Assembly (NCBI GenBank): GCA_963830385.1
Contig: CAWHMD010000005.1
Coordinates: 310,001 to 374,000 of the forward strand
Direction: 5' to 3'
From: Bog-532 sp963830385
GTDB lineage: Bacteria; Actinomycetota; Actinomycetes; Streptosporangiales; Streptosporangiaceae
Length of the DNA stretch: 64,000 nt
Shown here one piece after another: positions 42,014 to 49,483 of this stretch. Position 1 is the stretch's first letter. Each line of letters opens with the position of its first letter. Position numbers and translations under genes: made by a program. The notes below the pieces were generated by a model. The model did not search any database, was not told the DNA's origin, and saw nothing but the letters and a program-made list of their open reading frames with translations.

Positions 42014-42928
42014 ATGACGGTGACGGTCCTGGTGCCGAACGAGGAAGGGCGGGCGGCGCTGGCCGCGGTGGGGGCCGACCCGGTCATCTACGACCCGCCC
42101 CGTCACGAGTGGCCCGAGCGGGGACTGTCGGCCGAGGTCCTGGTGGTGCCGCCGTGGGCCCGTGAGGTGGAGCGCCTGCTGGCGGACATGCGCGAGCTGC
42201 CCAAGCTGCGGCTGGTGCAGACGCTCAGCGCGGGCACCGAGCTGTGGGAGGGCAAGCTGCCGGACGGCGTGCTGCTGTCCAACGCCCGGGGCGCCCACGG
42301 CGGGTCGACCGCCGAGCTGGCGGTGACCGGGCTGCTGGCGTTGTTCCGGCAGCTGCCGCAGTTCCTGGCCAGCCAGGCCGCGCACCGCTGGGACCAGCAC
42401 GGAACCGAGACGCTGGACGGCAAGCGGGTGCTGGTGCTCGGCGCCGGTGACCTCGGGCAGAGCCTGCGGGCCCAGCTGGCGCCGTTCGGGGCGTCGGCGA
42501 CGCTGGTGGGCCGGTCGGCCCGGCCCGGGGTACGCGCCTTCGACGAGGTGCCGGACCTGCTGGGCAGCCACGACGCGGTGGTGCTGATGGTGCCGTCCAA
42601 CGACCAGACCCATCACCTGGCTGACGCGGCCTTCCTGGCCCGCATGCCGGATCAGGCGGTGCTGGTCAACGTGGCCCGCGGGCCGGTGGTGGACACCGAT
42701 GCGCTGCTGGCCGAGCTGACCGCGGGCCGCCTGCGGGCCGTGCTCGACGTGACCGACCCGGAGCCGCTGCCGGCCGGCCACCCGCTGTGGGACGCGCCCG
42801 GCGTGGTGATCTTCCCGCACGTCGGCGGCAACACCGCCGGCATGAGCGGGCGGGCCTGGCGAGTGGCGGCCGAGCAGATCAGCGCGTTCGCGGCCGGCCA
42901 GGACCCACCCAATCTGGTCACGGTGTGA
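42014..42928 (+). CDS. D-isomer-specific 2-hydroxyacid dehydrogenase
   Basis: 304 residues. The NAD-binding domain has VLVLGAGDLGQSLRAQL (about 139), and the three catalytic residues are visible: Arg in NVARGPVVDTDALL, Glu in DVTDPEPLPAGHPLW and His in IFPHVGGNTAGM. The N-terminal catalytic part contains VVPPWAREVERLL and LVQTLSAGTELW. Acts on a 2-keto/2-hydroxy acid; substrate unknown. Stop overlaps the next start. Confidence 0.9.
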   Translation: MTVTVLVPNEEGRAALAAVGADPVIYDPPRHEWPERGLSAEVLVVPPWAREVERLLADMRELPKLRLVQTLSAGTELWEGKLPDGVLLSNARGAHGGSTAELAVTGLLALFRQLPQFLASQAAHRWDQHGTETLDGKRVLVLGAGDLGQSLRAQLAPFGASATLVGRSARPGVRAFDEVPDLLGSHDAVVLMVPSNDQTHHLADAAFLARMPDQAVLVNVARGPVVDTDALLAELTAGRLRAVLDVTDPEPLPAGHPLWDAPGVVIFPHVGGNTAGMSGRAWRVAAEQISAFAAGQDPPNLVTV

Positions 42929-43365
42929 CGTTGGCGCGGGCAGCGATACGGGCCGCTGTACTGGACGTGGCCTCGGTGCTGGTGTTCGTGGTCATCGGCC
43001 GGGCCAGCCACCACGACGGGGAGAGCGTGCCCGGGGTGGCCGGCACGGCGTGGCCGTTCCTGGCCGGCCTGGGGGTGGGCTGGCTGGTGGCCCGGGTCTG
43101 GCGGCGCCCGGCCGCCCTGGTGCCGTCCGGGATCGCGGCCTGGCTGGGCACGGTGGCGGTCGGTATGGTGCTCCGGGTGGTGGCCGGCCAGGGCACCGCC
43201 GTGGCGTTCATCATCGTCGCGCTCTGTTTCCTGGGCCTGTTCCTGCTGGGCTGGCGCCTGCTGGCCCGGTTGTTCGCCCGTCCCGCTGCGAGGAGCTCCC
43301 ATGACCCGTCCGCCGCTGCCGCCGTTCACGGCGGAAACCGCCCGGCAGAAGGTCCAGGCCGCTGA
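42925..43365 (+). CDS. DUF3054 membrane protein
   Basis: 146 residues from a GTG overlapping the previous stop. Four membrane segments: AVLDVASVLVFVVIG, WPFLAGLGVGWLVARVW, GIAAWLGTVAVGMVLRVV and AVAFIIVALCFLGLFLLGWRL, the standard DUF3054 layout, with a conserved Arg after segment 1. Function unknown. The last 22 codons overlap the next gene in another frame. Confidence 0.82.
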   Translation: MTLARAAIRAAVLDVASVLVFVVIGRASHHDGESVPGVAGTAWPFLAGLGVGWLVARVWRRPAALVPSGIAAWLGTVAVGMVLRVVAGQGTAVAFIIVALCFLGLFLLGWRLLARLFARPAARSSHDPSAAAAVHGGNRPAEGPGR

Positions 43366-43753
43366 GAACGCCTGGAACACCCGCGATCCGGAGCGGGTGT
43401 CGCTGGCCTACACCGAGGACTCGGTGTGGCGGAACCGGGACGCCTTCGTCACCGGCCGCGCGGCGATCGTGCAGTTCCTGACGTCCAAGTGGGAGCGCGA
43501 GCTGGACTACGCGCTGCGCAAGGAGCTGTGGGCCTACGAGGGCAACCGCATCGCCGTCCGCTTCCAGTACGAATGCCACGACCGCGACGGTCAGTGGTGG
43601 CGCAGCTACGGCAACGAACTGTGGGAGTTCGACGAGGCGGGCCTGATGGCGCGGCGCGAGGCCAGCATCAACGACCTGCGTATCAGCGAGTCCGAGCGCC
43701 GCATCTTCGGCCCCCGGGCCGACGGCGACCAGAGCCTCATCCCGATCCAGTAG
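43301..43753 (+). CDS. DUF1348 / NTF2-like protein
   Basis: 150 residues from ATG 43301. An SnoaL/NTF2-type cone fold of the DUF1348 kind: KVQAAENAWNTRDPERVSLAYTEDSVWRNRD, FLTSKWERELDYALRKELW, RIAVRFQYECHDRDGQWWRSYGNELWEF. Members are small cytoplasmic enzymes or binding proteins of unknown substrate. Overlaps the end of the DUF3054 gene by 65 bases, so the two are likely cotranscribed. Confidence 0.88.
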   Translation: MTRPPLPPFTAETARQKVQAAENAWNTRDPERVSLAYTEDSVWRNRDAFVTGRAAIVQFLTSKWERELDYALRKELWAYEGNRIAVRFQYECHDRDGQWWRSYGNELWEFDEAGLMARREASINDLRISESERRIFGPRADGDQSLIPIQ

Positions 43754-43849
43754 GGATGTCAGGCCGGCGGACGTGTCCGGCGGACGTGTTAGGACCGGCC
43801 GCCGGCGGGAAGCGGACTATCTCACGCAACGTGAGGAGGACGAAGCATC

Positions 43850-44419
43850 ATGGCTGACGAACTCAACGGCCTGCGGATAGCGTTCCTGACCGCCAACGAG
43901 GGCGTCGAGCAGGTGGAGCTGACCACGCCATGGCAGGCCGTCACCAACGCGGGCGGCACACCGGAGCTGCTGGCCCCCGCCGACGGCCAGGTACAGGCGT
44001 TCAACCACCTGGACAAGGCGGACACGTTCCCGGTCCAGCGGACGGTCGAGCAGGCCAGCCCGGGCGACTACGCCGGCGTGGTGCTGCCCGGCGGGGTGGC
44101 CAACCCGGACCAGCTGCGGACGGTGCCGGCGGCGGTCAAGTTCCTGCAGTCGTTCGTGGACGCGGGCCGGCCGGTCGCGGTGATCTGCCACGGGCCGTGG
44201 ACGCTGGTCGAGGCGGGCGTGGTACGCGGGCGGACGCTGACCTCGTGGCCGAGCCTGCAGACCGACATCCGCAACGCGGGCGGCACCTGGGTCGACCGGG
44301 AGGTGCAGACCTGCACCGACGGGCCGAACGTGCTGGTGTCCAGCCGCAAGCCGGACGACCTGCCGGCGTTCTGCCGGGAGTTCGTGTCGGTGTTCCAGCG
44401 CGCGGCCGGCCAGGTCTGA
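43850..44419 (+). CDS. DJ-1/PfpI-family protein
   Basis: 189 residues. Nucleophile elbow Cys in VAVICHGPWTLVEAG (about 111), the preceding acidic residue in LTANEGVEQVELTTPW (Glu about 17), and DYAGVVLPGGVANPDQLR. Such proteins act as glyoxalases, proteases, deglycases or redox-stress proteins. ATG with GAGGAGGACG upstream; the gene ends before a 10-bp hairpin terminator. Confidence 0.9.
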   Translation: MADELNGLRIAFLTANEGVEQVELTTPWQAVTNAGGTPELLAPADGQVQAFNHLDKADTFPVQRTVEQASPGDYAGVVLPGGVANPDQLRTVPAAVKFLQSFVDAGRPVAVICHGPWTLVEAGVVRGRTLTSWPSLQTDIRNAGGTWVDREVQTCTDGPNVLVSSRKPDDLPAFCREFVSVFQRAAGQV

Positions 44420-44453
44420 TGCGGGGCCGGCAGGCCTGATCGGCTGAAGCGCA

Positions 44454-44483
44454 GAGCCCGGGTGGCCTTGGCTACCCGGGCTC
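44454..44483 (+). terminator. Hairpin terminator after the DJ-1/PfpI gene
   Basis: GAGCCCGGGT / ACCCGGGCTC, a perfect 10-bp stem around a 10-base loop, 34 bases after the stop codon. No T-run. Confidence 0.75.
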
Positions 44484-44525
44484 GCCCATGTTCACGCCCG
44501 GTGCACGTGCCCTCCGACGGCAAAT

Positions 44526-44540
44526 GCGTATCAGATACGC
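44526..44540. promoter_or_regulatory. TetR-type operator 1
   Basis: GCGTATC-A-GATACGC, a perfect 7+7 palindrome, about 80 bases upstream of the TetR-family gene. Shares the TGCGTA half-site with operator 2 six bases further on. Confidence 0.75.
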
Positions 44541-44545
44541 TTATT

Positions 44546-44562
44546 TGCGTAAGCTATACGCA
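44546..44562. promoter_or_regulatory. TetR-type operator 2
   Basis: TGCGTA-AGCTA-TACGCA, a perfect 6+6 inverted repeat. Together with operator 1 it makes four alternating half-sites over 37 bases of AT-rich DNA that must overlap the promoter. Consistent with autoregulation by the downstream TetR protein. Confidence 0.75.
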
Positions 44563-44619
44563 TCTCTAGGATGGAGTCAACCGCCAGCGACGGGCCACGG
44601 GAACGGAGGGCGCACGGGC

Positions 44620-45396
44620 ATGGAGCTCCCAGCGAGCGTTGAGGCGGCCTGGGGCCTGCGGGAGCGGCCGCACCGCGGCCCGAAACCGGGGCTCAGCCTG
44701 GCCCGGATCGTGGGGGCGGGGGTGGCCGTGGCCGGGTCCGACGGGCTGGCGGCGGTGTCGATGGGCCGGGTCGCGGCCGAGCTGGGCGCCGCCCCGATGT
44801 CGCTGTACCGCTACGTCAGGGCCAAGGATGAGCTGATCGCGCTGATGGCGGACGCGGTGTATGGGGAGTTCCTGGAGCCCGCGGTCCCCGGCGAGGACTG
44901 GCGGGCGGGCCTGACCCGGTCCGCGTGGACGATGCGGGCCGCGCTGTACCGGCACCCGTGGGCGCTGAAGGTCCCGATCAGCGGGCTGCCGGTGCTGCCC
45001 AACGAGGTGGCCTGGTTCGAGCAGGCGCTCGGCTGCCTGGACGGGACCGGCCTGACCGAGCCGGAGAAGGCGTCGGTGATCCAGCTGGTGGCCGGCTTCG
45101 TGCGCAACGAGGCCACGACCAGCGCCGACATCACGGCGGCGATCGAGGCCTCCGGGGACGGCCCGGCCGAGTGGCTGGCCGGTTACGGCCGCCTGCTGGG
45201 CCAGCTGACCGACCCGGAACGGTACCCGGCGATCACCCGGTTCATCTCCTCCGGGGTCTACGACGAGCTGGACCCGCCAGATCAGCAGTTCGGGTTCGGC
45301 CTGAAGACGATCCTGGACGGTATCGCCGGGCTGATCGCCGCCCGGTCAGCCGGGCCGGCCGGGGCCACGCCCGATCGGCCGGGACTGTTGTCTTGA
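44620..45396 (+). CDS. TetR-family transcriptional regulator
   Basis: 258 residues from ATG 44620 with GGAGGG upstream. DNA-binding domain at about 25-75 (LSLARIVGAGVAVAGSDGLAAV, then MGRVAAELGAAPMSLYRYVRAKDELI), followed by a large effector domain (about 90-240) of the TetR_C_33 kind, common near drug-efflux or detoxification genes. It is cotranscribed with a lipid kinase by a TTGA overlap. Two palindromic operators precede it. Confidence 0.9.
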   Translation: MELPASVEAAWGLRERPHRGPKPGLSLARIVGAGVAVAGSDGLAAVSMGRVAAELGAAPMSLYRYVRAKDELIALMADAVYGEFLEPAVPGEDWRAGLTRSAWTMRAALYRHPWALKVPISGLPVLPNEVAWFEQALGCLDGTGLTEPEKASVIQLVAGFVRNEATTSADITAAIEASGDGPAEWLAGYGRLLGQLTDPERYPAITRFISSGVYDELDPPDQQFGFGLKTILDGIAGLIAARSAGPAGATPDRPGLLS

Positions 45397-46295
45397 CGGC
45401 CGGCCCGGACCCCAGCCCCTCGGTCGCGTTCATCATCAACCGCACCCGGGTGCGCAACCCGGACCAGTTCGCGCACGCCTGCCGGGCCACCGCGCTGGCC
45501 CGCGGCTGGGCGCCGCTGTTCCTGCCCACCACCCGCGAAGACCACGGCGAGGGCCTGGCCCGGCACGCGGTCGCGGCCGGCGCCGAGCTGGTGTTCGCGG
45601 TCGGCGGCGACGGCACGGTCCGGGCCTGCGCCAGCGTGCTGGCCGGGACCGGGGTCCGGCTCGCCATCGTGCCCTGCGGCACCGCCAACCTGGCGGCCAA
45701 GGCGCTGCGGATCCCGCGGCCGCTCCGCGCGGCCCTGGCTACCGGCTTCGGCAGCCACGAGACCGTGCTCGACCTGGGGGTGGCGGACGGCACTCTGTTC
45801 ACCGCGATGGCCGGCATCGGCCTCGACGCCGCGGTGGTGGAGGCGACCCGGCGGATGCTCAAACTGCACCTGGGCTGGGTCGCCTACGCCGAGGCGGGCC
45901 TGTCACGGCTGCGCGGGAAGCCCAGCGAGTTCACGGTCCGGCTGGACGGCGGGCCGCCGCTGCACCGGTCGGCCCGCTGCGTGGTGGTCGGCAACGCCGG
46001 GCTGCTGCCGGGCGGGTTCCCGCTGCTGCCCGACGCCCGCCCCGACGACGGCCTGCTCGACGTGGGCATCCTGACTCCGTCCAGCCTGACCGGCTGGGTC
46101 CGGGTCGGCTACCGGGTACTCACCGGCAGCCGCCACGACGACCACCGGCTGGAGCGTTTCCGGGCCAAGCATGTGGAGATCACGGCCCATACGCCCCTCC
46201 CCCGCGAGACCGACGGGGAGATCATCGCGCCGGCGTCGTCGCTCGAGGTCTCGTTGCGCCCGGCGTCGCTGATCGTGCGGACGCCCAAGCGCTGA
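45393..46295 (+). CDS. Diacylglycerol/sphingosine kinase-like protein
   Basis: About 300 residues. The DAGK catalytic motif is FAVGGDGTVRACASVL (about 66-81), followed by LAIVPCGTANLAAKALRIP and GIGLDAAVVEATRRM; the C-terminal half has CVVVGNAGLLPGGFPLLPDA and DDGLLDVGILTP. These enzymes phosphorylate lipid or lipid-like alcohols with ATP. The TTG that overlaps the TetR stop (TTGA) is the only candidate start in frame close to the conserved sequence, implying translational coupling. Confidence 0.87.
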   Translation: MTAGPDPSPSVAFIINRTRVRNPDQFAHACRATALARGWAPLFLPTTREDHGEGLARHAVAAGAELVFAVGGDGTVRACASVLAGTGVRLAIVPCGTANLAAKALRIPRPLRAALATGFGSHETVLDLGVADGTLFTAMAGIGLDAAVVEATRRMLKLHLGWVAYAEAGLSRLRGKPSEFTVRLDGGPPLHRSARCVVVGNAGLLPGGFPLLPDARPDDGLLDVGILTPSSLTGWVRVGYRVLTGSRHDDHRLERFRAKHVEITAHTPLPRETDGEIIAPASSLEVSLRPASLIVRTPKR

Positions 46296-46306
46296 GCCGT
46301 GGTTGG

Positions 46307-46362
46307 GTGCTCAAAGGCGCCAACGATGCTGCTACAGCAGCATCGTTGGCGCCAACGAGCAC
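46307..46362. repeat. Near-perfect 18-bp hairpin with outer arms
   Basis: GGCGCCAACGATGCTGCT (46316-46333) and its exact complement AGCAGCATCGTTGGCGCC (46336-46353) are separated by two bases. After a three-base mismatch the arms continue as GTGCTC/GAGCAC. It lies 11 bases after the lipid kinase stop, so it would act as a strong terminator; it lacks a T-run and is longer and more perfect than needed for that. Confidence 0.8.
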
Positions 46363-46521
46363 GTAGGACCCAGGGGCGCCTGGGGTGCTGGGGCTCTGGG
46401 CGGGGACCGGTCGCCTTCGTTGCTGGCGGGGTCGGTCACCTTCTTCAAAGGCGGCGTTCAGGGTTGATTCAGGACCGGGGCGCATCGTGATCCATAGCAG
46501 AGAAGAAGGAGGTGGATCGCG

Positions 46522-46854
46522 ATGGCATTTTATTGGGGGTCCGGGGTCCACTGGTGGACCTGGGTACTGGGCATCGGGTTGATGCTGGTGTTCTGGGCGC
46601 TGGTCATCTGGGCGATCGTGGCGCTGGTGCGGTGGGCTCACGGCGGGCATCGCGGGCCCGGTGGGCCCGGCGGCCCGGGTGGGCCGGGCGCGCCGCCGGG
46701 ACCCTGGCCGCCGGATGGTCCGCGCCAGGCGGCGGCACCGGACGACAAGCTGGAGCCGGGGTACCCGGCGGACCCGATCGACGCGGACGAGCATCACCGG
46801 CGGTCCGAGATGCTGCCGTCCAGGTCGCTCGCGGGCAGCGGCAGCCGGTCATGA
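46522..46854 (+). CDS. Small membrane protein with degenerate SHOCT motif
   Basis: 110 residues, excellent AAGGAGGTG ribosome site. One membrane segment (VLGIGLMLVFWALVIWAIVALV, about 15-36), a Gly/Pro linker (GPGGPGGPGGPGAPPGPWPP) and a C-terminal EPGYPADPIDADEHHRRSEML that matches the SHOCT pattern RYARGEIDxxEYxxRxxxL with several substitutions. SHOCT peptides are common in actinomycetes and are thought to aid oligomerisation; no function is known here. Confidence 0.75.
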   Translation: MAFYWGSGVHWWTWVLGIGLMLVFWALVIWAIVALVRWAHGGHRGPGGPGGPGGPGAPPGPWPPDGPRQAAAPDDKLEPGYPADPIDADEHHRRSEMLPSRSLAGSGSRS

Positions 46855-47118
46855 CCGGCCACGGCATGGATACTTTCCGGCCCAGTTTGCATGTCGGCAT
46901 GGACAATCGGTCCATCTCGGATCGATTATTGCCGGAAGTCGGGACATCTGCCCAAGATGACCTGTATCTACTGTTAGGGCTGATCAAGTCACCGGTACGC
47001 AGATCAGGACCATCGCCTTGCCGTAATGGGGGCATCGGCCACTGGCTCTGGCTTCGGGGCTACCGGGAGGGTGTGAACCTGTCACTGGCGGTACGCCAGA
47101 CCTGGGAGGGGATTGACG

Positions 47119-47520
47119 GTGGTGAAGCGGACGATACCGGCCGGCCGGGGGCCGACCGATGATGAGGGCCCGGCCGCCCTCGGGCTGACCCACCGGATCT
47201 ATCCGGACGGCCACGCGACGGCCGTGGTCCGCGGCGAGCTGGACGCGGCCACCGCCGACGCCGCCCGCGACTACGTGGCCGGGGTCATCGCGCGCAGCAG
47301 CGGCCCGGTCGACGTGGACCTGACCGGGCTGTCGTTCTGTGACGCCCGGGGGCTGCGGGCGCTGGTCCAGATGGCCGCCTGCGCCCGGTCGAACGAGCGC
47401 AAGCTGCGGCTGACCGGCATCCGGCCGGGCATCGCCAAGATCATGCGGATCACCGGCGTGGACGCGAACTTTCCCGACCTGCACGACCAGCGGCTGGCCA
47501 GCGCCTGCGCCGGCCCCTGA
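47119..47520 (+). CDS. STAS-domain anti-anti-sigma factor-like protein
   Basis: 133 residues from GTG 47119, chosen over TTG 47113 because GGGAGGGG at 47104-47111 is then correctly spaced. The STAS fold is seen in ATAVVRGELDAATADAARDYV, VDVDLTGLSFCDARGLRALV and LRLTGIRPGIAKIM. The residue normally phosphorylated in SpoIIAA/RsbV-type proteins corresponds to the FCDARG segment (Cys-Asp in place of Asp-Ser), so phosphoregulation may be altered. Confidence 0.85.
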   Translation: MVKRTIPAGRGPTDDEGPAALGLTHRIYPDGHATAVVRGELDAATADAARDYVAGVIARSSGPVDVDLTGLSFCDARGLRALVQMAACARSNERKLRLTGIRPGIAKIMRITGVDANFPDLHDQRLASACAGP

Positions 47521-47651
47521 CTCCTCCTCCCCGCCCGAATTATCCCGGCCGGGGCGCCAGGGTCCACGTTCATCCGCCGTTCTGGTCCCAGGTGGTGCCC
47601 GCGACCGCTTAGAGTCCTCCTACGAGCGCTGGATGCGCGCGGGAGGAAGCC

Positions 47652-48275
47652 GTGACGAGCTGTCGTTCGCTGGCCGGGCTGAACATGCGCCTGAGCCGCG
47701 GTCTGCGCTGGCTGGGCCTGGACCGCAATCCACTGCGCCGGACCGTCGACCGCGCCGAAACCGTGGTCCGGCTGGGTGTCCTGGTGCTGATCCTCACCGT
47801 GGTCCCGGCCATGACCGTGCTGGCCGGCCGGTGGGCCTACCACGCCGCGCTGACCCAGGTCCGGACCCAGGACGCGGCCACCCACGCGGTCTCGGCGGTC
47901 CTGCTGGATCCGGCCCCGGCGGCAGGCACCCCCGACCCCTACGCGGGCGCCGAGGTGGCCTGGGTCCCGGCCCGCTGGATCGCCCCCGACGGCCCGGTCC
48001 GCACCGGTGACGTGCTGGCGCCGGTCGGCTCCAAGCGCGGCAGCCTGGTGCGGACCTGGGTGGACCACGCCGGCAACTTCGTCGACCCACCGCCCGGCCG
48101 CAATCAGATCGTGGGCAACGTGTTCATGGCGGTGCTGCTGTCCGGGCTGTGCGGGCTGGCCCTGGTGCTCGGGGGCGAGGCGGTCAGCCATCAGGTGCTG
48201 GAGCGGCGGCGGATGAAAGCCTGGGACGCGGACTGGCGGATGGTCGCGCCCCGGTGGACCGGCCGCACGACCTGA
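47652..48275 (+). CDS. Rv1733c-like transmembrane protein
   Basis: 207 residues with two membrane segments (TVVRLGVLVLILTVVPAMTVLAG, about 37-59, and FMAVLLSGLCGLALVLG, about 157-173) separated by an extracytoplasmic domain of ~95 residues. The N-terminal GLDRNPLRRTVDRAE and the overall layout match the mycobacterial Rv1733c family, whose founder belongs to the DosR dormancy regulon. Function unknown. Start follows AGGAAG. Confidence 0.82.
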   Translation: MTSCRSLAGLNMRLSRGLRWLGLDRNPLRRTVDRAETVVRLGVLVLILTVVPAMTVLAGRWAYHAALTQVRTQDAATHAVSAVLLDPAPAAGTPDPYAGAEVAWVPARWIAPDGPVRTGDVLAPVGSKRGSLVRTWVDHAGNFVDPPPGRNQIVGNVFMAVLLSGLCGLALVLGGEAVSHQVLERRRMKAWDADWRMVAPRWTGRTT

Positions 48276-48278
48276 CCG

Positions 48279-48833
48279 TCAGACGTGCACGGCCTCGCTG
48301 CGGGAGGCCTGGCGCCGGACCTCGTCGGCCGGGGCCGGATCACGGTCGGCGGGCACGTCGCCGGGCCGGACCACCACCACCGGGCAGGGCGCGGCGTGCA
48401 GGCAGTCCCGCGCCACGGGGCCCAGCGGGGTACGGGCCTGGATGGGCGGGACGGTGGCCCCACCGCCCTCGCGGCTGGCGCTGCCGAGCACGAGCATCTC
48501 GGCCCCGACCGACCGGTCGATGAGAACCCGGGCGGGCAGGCCGTCGGCCACTTCCAGTTGTACGCCGGCGGCGGGCTGGGGGCCGAGCGCCTCCCGGACG
48601 ACCGCCTGCATGGTCTCCCCGGCGGCCGTTCCGGCCCCCGGAGGCTCGCTGGCCCGCGGTTGCGGGGCGTAGTACGGGGTCGGCAGCCTGCGGTCCCGGA
48701 CGTGAATCACGTGCACCTGCATGCCGCGTAGCTGTGCTTCACGGCCAGCCCAGCGCACCGCGGCGACCGAGGCCGGCGAACCATCGATGCCGACCAGGAT
48801 TCGCCCGGTGGTGGGGTGGAGTCGGGTTGGCAT
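48279..48833 (-). CDS. Universal stress protein
   Basis: 184 residues, ATG 48833 with AAAGGTGGG upstream (the frame is open 32 codons further). N-terminal ILVGIDGSPASVAAVRWA and the usual beta-alpha order are present; the ATP-binding segment reads VLGSASREGGG in place of Gly-x2-Gly-x9-Gly-Ser/Thr, so nucleotide binding may be weak. Convergent with the Rv1733c-like gene, three bases apart. Confidence 0.88.
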   Translation of the reverse strand: MPTRLHPTTGRILVGIDGSPASVAAVRWAGREAQLRGMQVHVIHVRDRRLPTPYYAPQPRASEPPGAGTAAGETMQAVVREALGPQPAAGVQLEVADGLPARVLIDRSVGAEMLVLGSASREGGGATVPPIQARTPLGPVARDCLHAAPCPVVVVRPGDVPADRDPAPADEVRRQASRSEAVHV

Positions 48834-49066
48834 GTTCCCACCTTTCTCGCGATATCCGCTGATGGCCGCGGTCTCGACTCTGATCCGCGCACGTACAGCA
48901 GAACATGCCTGCGCCACATAGTCCATCATGCACTTAGCGTGATGGGTTTGACTACACCTGGTTACTATAATAGGGACTTACCTGGGACAACATCAGCCCG
49001 GCCCGTAACGCGATGCCGCTGAATGCGGGCTGCGCTGCGGGCCGGGAAGGGTGCCGTAACCAGTGG
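48834..49066. other. Spacer upstream of the universal stress gene
   Basis: 233 bases. It contains AT-rich TTTGACTACACC...ACTATAATAGGGACTTACC at 48947-48983 on the plus strand, and a GGGACTT (48973-48979) resembling one half of a DosR box, but the other half is not conserved. I cannot assign a promoter with confidence. Confidence 0.4.
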
Positions 49067-49483
49067 TTAGCCGGGTCCTTTGCGGGGCTCACCGCGGTAG
49101 GTGCCGAATGACCACCGGTTGCCCTCGAGATCGCGGACAGCGAAATCGCGGGATCCGTAGTCGGTGTCGTGCAGTTCCATCAGGACCTCGGCACCGGCCG
49201 CGGTGGCCCGCGTGAACAGCTGGTCCGGCTGGCTGGTGACCACGTAGGCCCCGAAGCTGCCCGGCTTCAGCGGCCACTGGTCACCGTCACTGGGCCGGGC
49301 CGAGCCGAGCATGATCCCGCCGCCTTCCGGCCAGGACAGCTGGGCGTGGTGGACCTGGTCGCCGTCGGCGTAGACCACGGTCTCCTCGAAGCCGAACGCC
49401 TCCACCAGGAACCTGATCAGCCCGAGGGCGTCACGGGCGCGGAGGGTGGGCCATACCTGGGGTGCAGGACTGCTATCTGTCAT
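49067..49483 (-). CDS. VOC-family protein
   Basis: 138-residue single VOC domain: PTLRARDALGLIRFLVEAFGFEETVVYADGDQ, HAQLSWPEGGGIMLGS, AYVVTSQPDQLFTRATAAGAEVL and a C-terminal YGSRDFAVRDLEGNRWSFGTY. The YGSRDFAVRD-xx-GN-xx-SFGTY end is characteristic of a glyoxalase-like subgroup encoded next to AraC regulators. Its start overlaps the AraC-family gene stop (ATGA). Confidence 0.88.
   Translation of the reverse strand: MTDSSPAPQVWPTLRARDALGLIRFLVEAFGFEETVVYADGDQVHHAQLSWPEGGGIMLGSARPSDGDQWPLKPGSFGAYVVTSQPDQLFTRATAAGAEVLMELHDTDYGSRDFAVRDLEGNRWSFGTYRGEPRKGPG

Noticed and set aside
40208..42820. 870-residue open frame antisense to the LacI, proline-peptide and dehydrogenase genes
   Set aside because: Spans several real plus-strand genes, low-complexity composition, no motif, no ribosome site.
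48947..48983. TTGACT...TATAAT promoter and full DosR box upstream of the universal stress gene
   Set aside because: The spacer between the two hexamers is only 12 bases, and only one half of the DosR palindrome (GGGACTT) is present.
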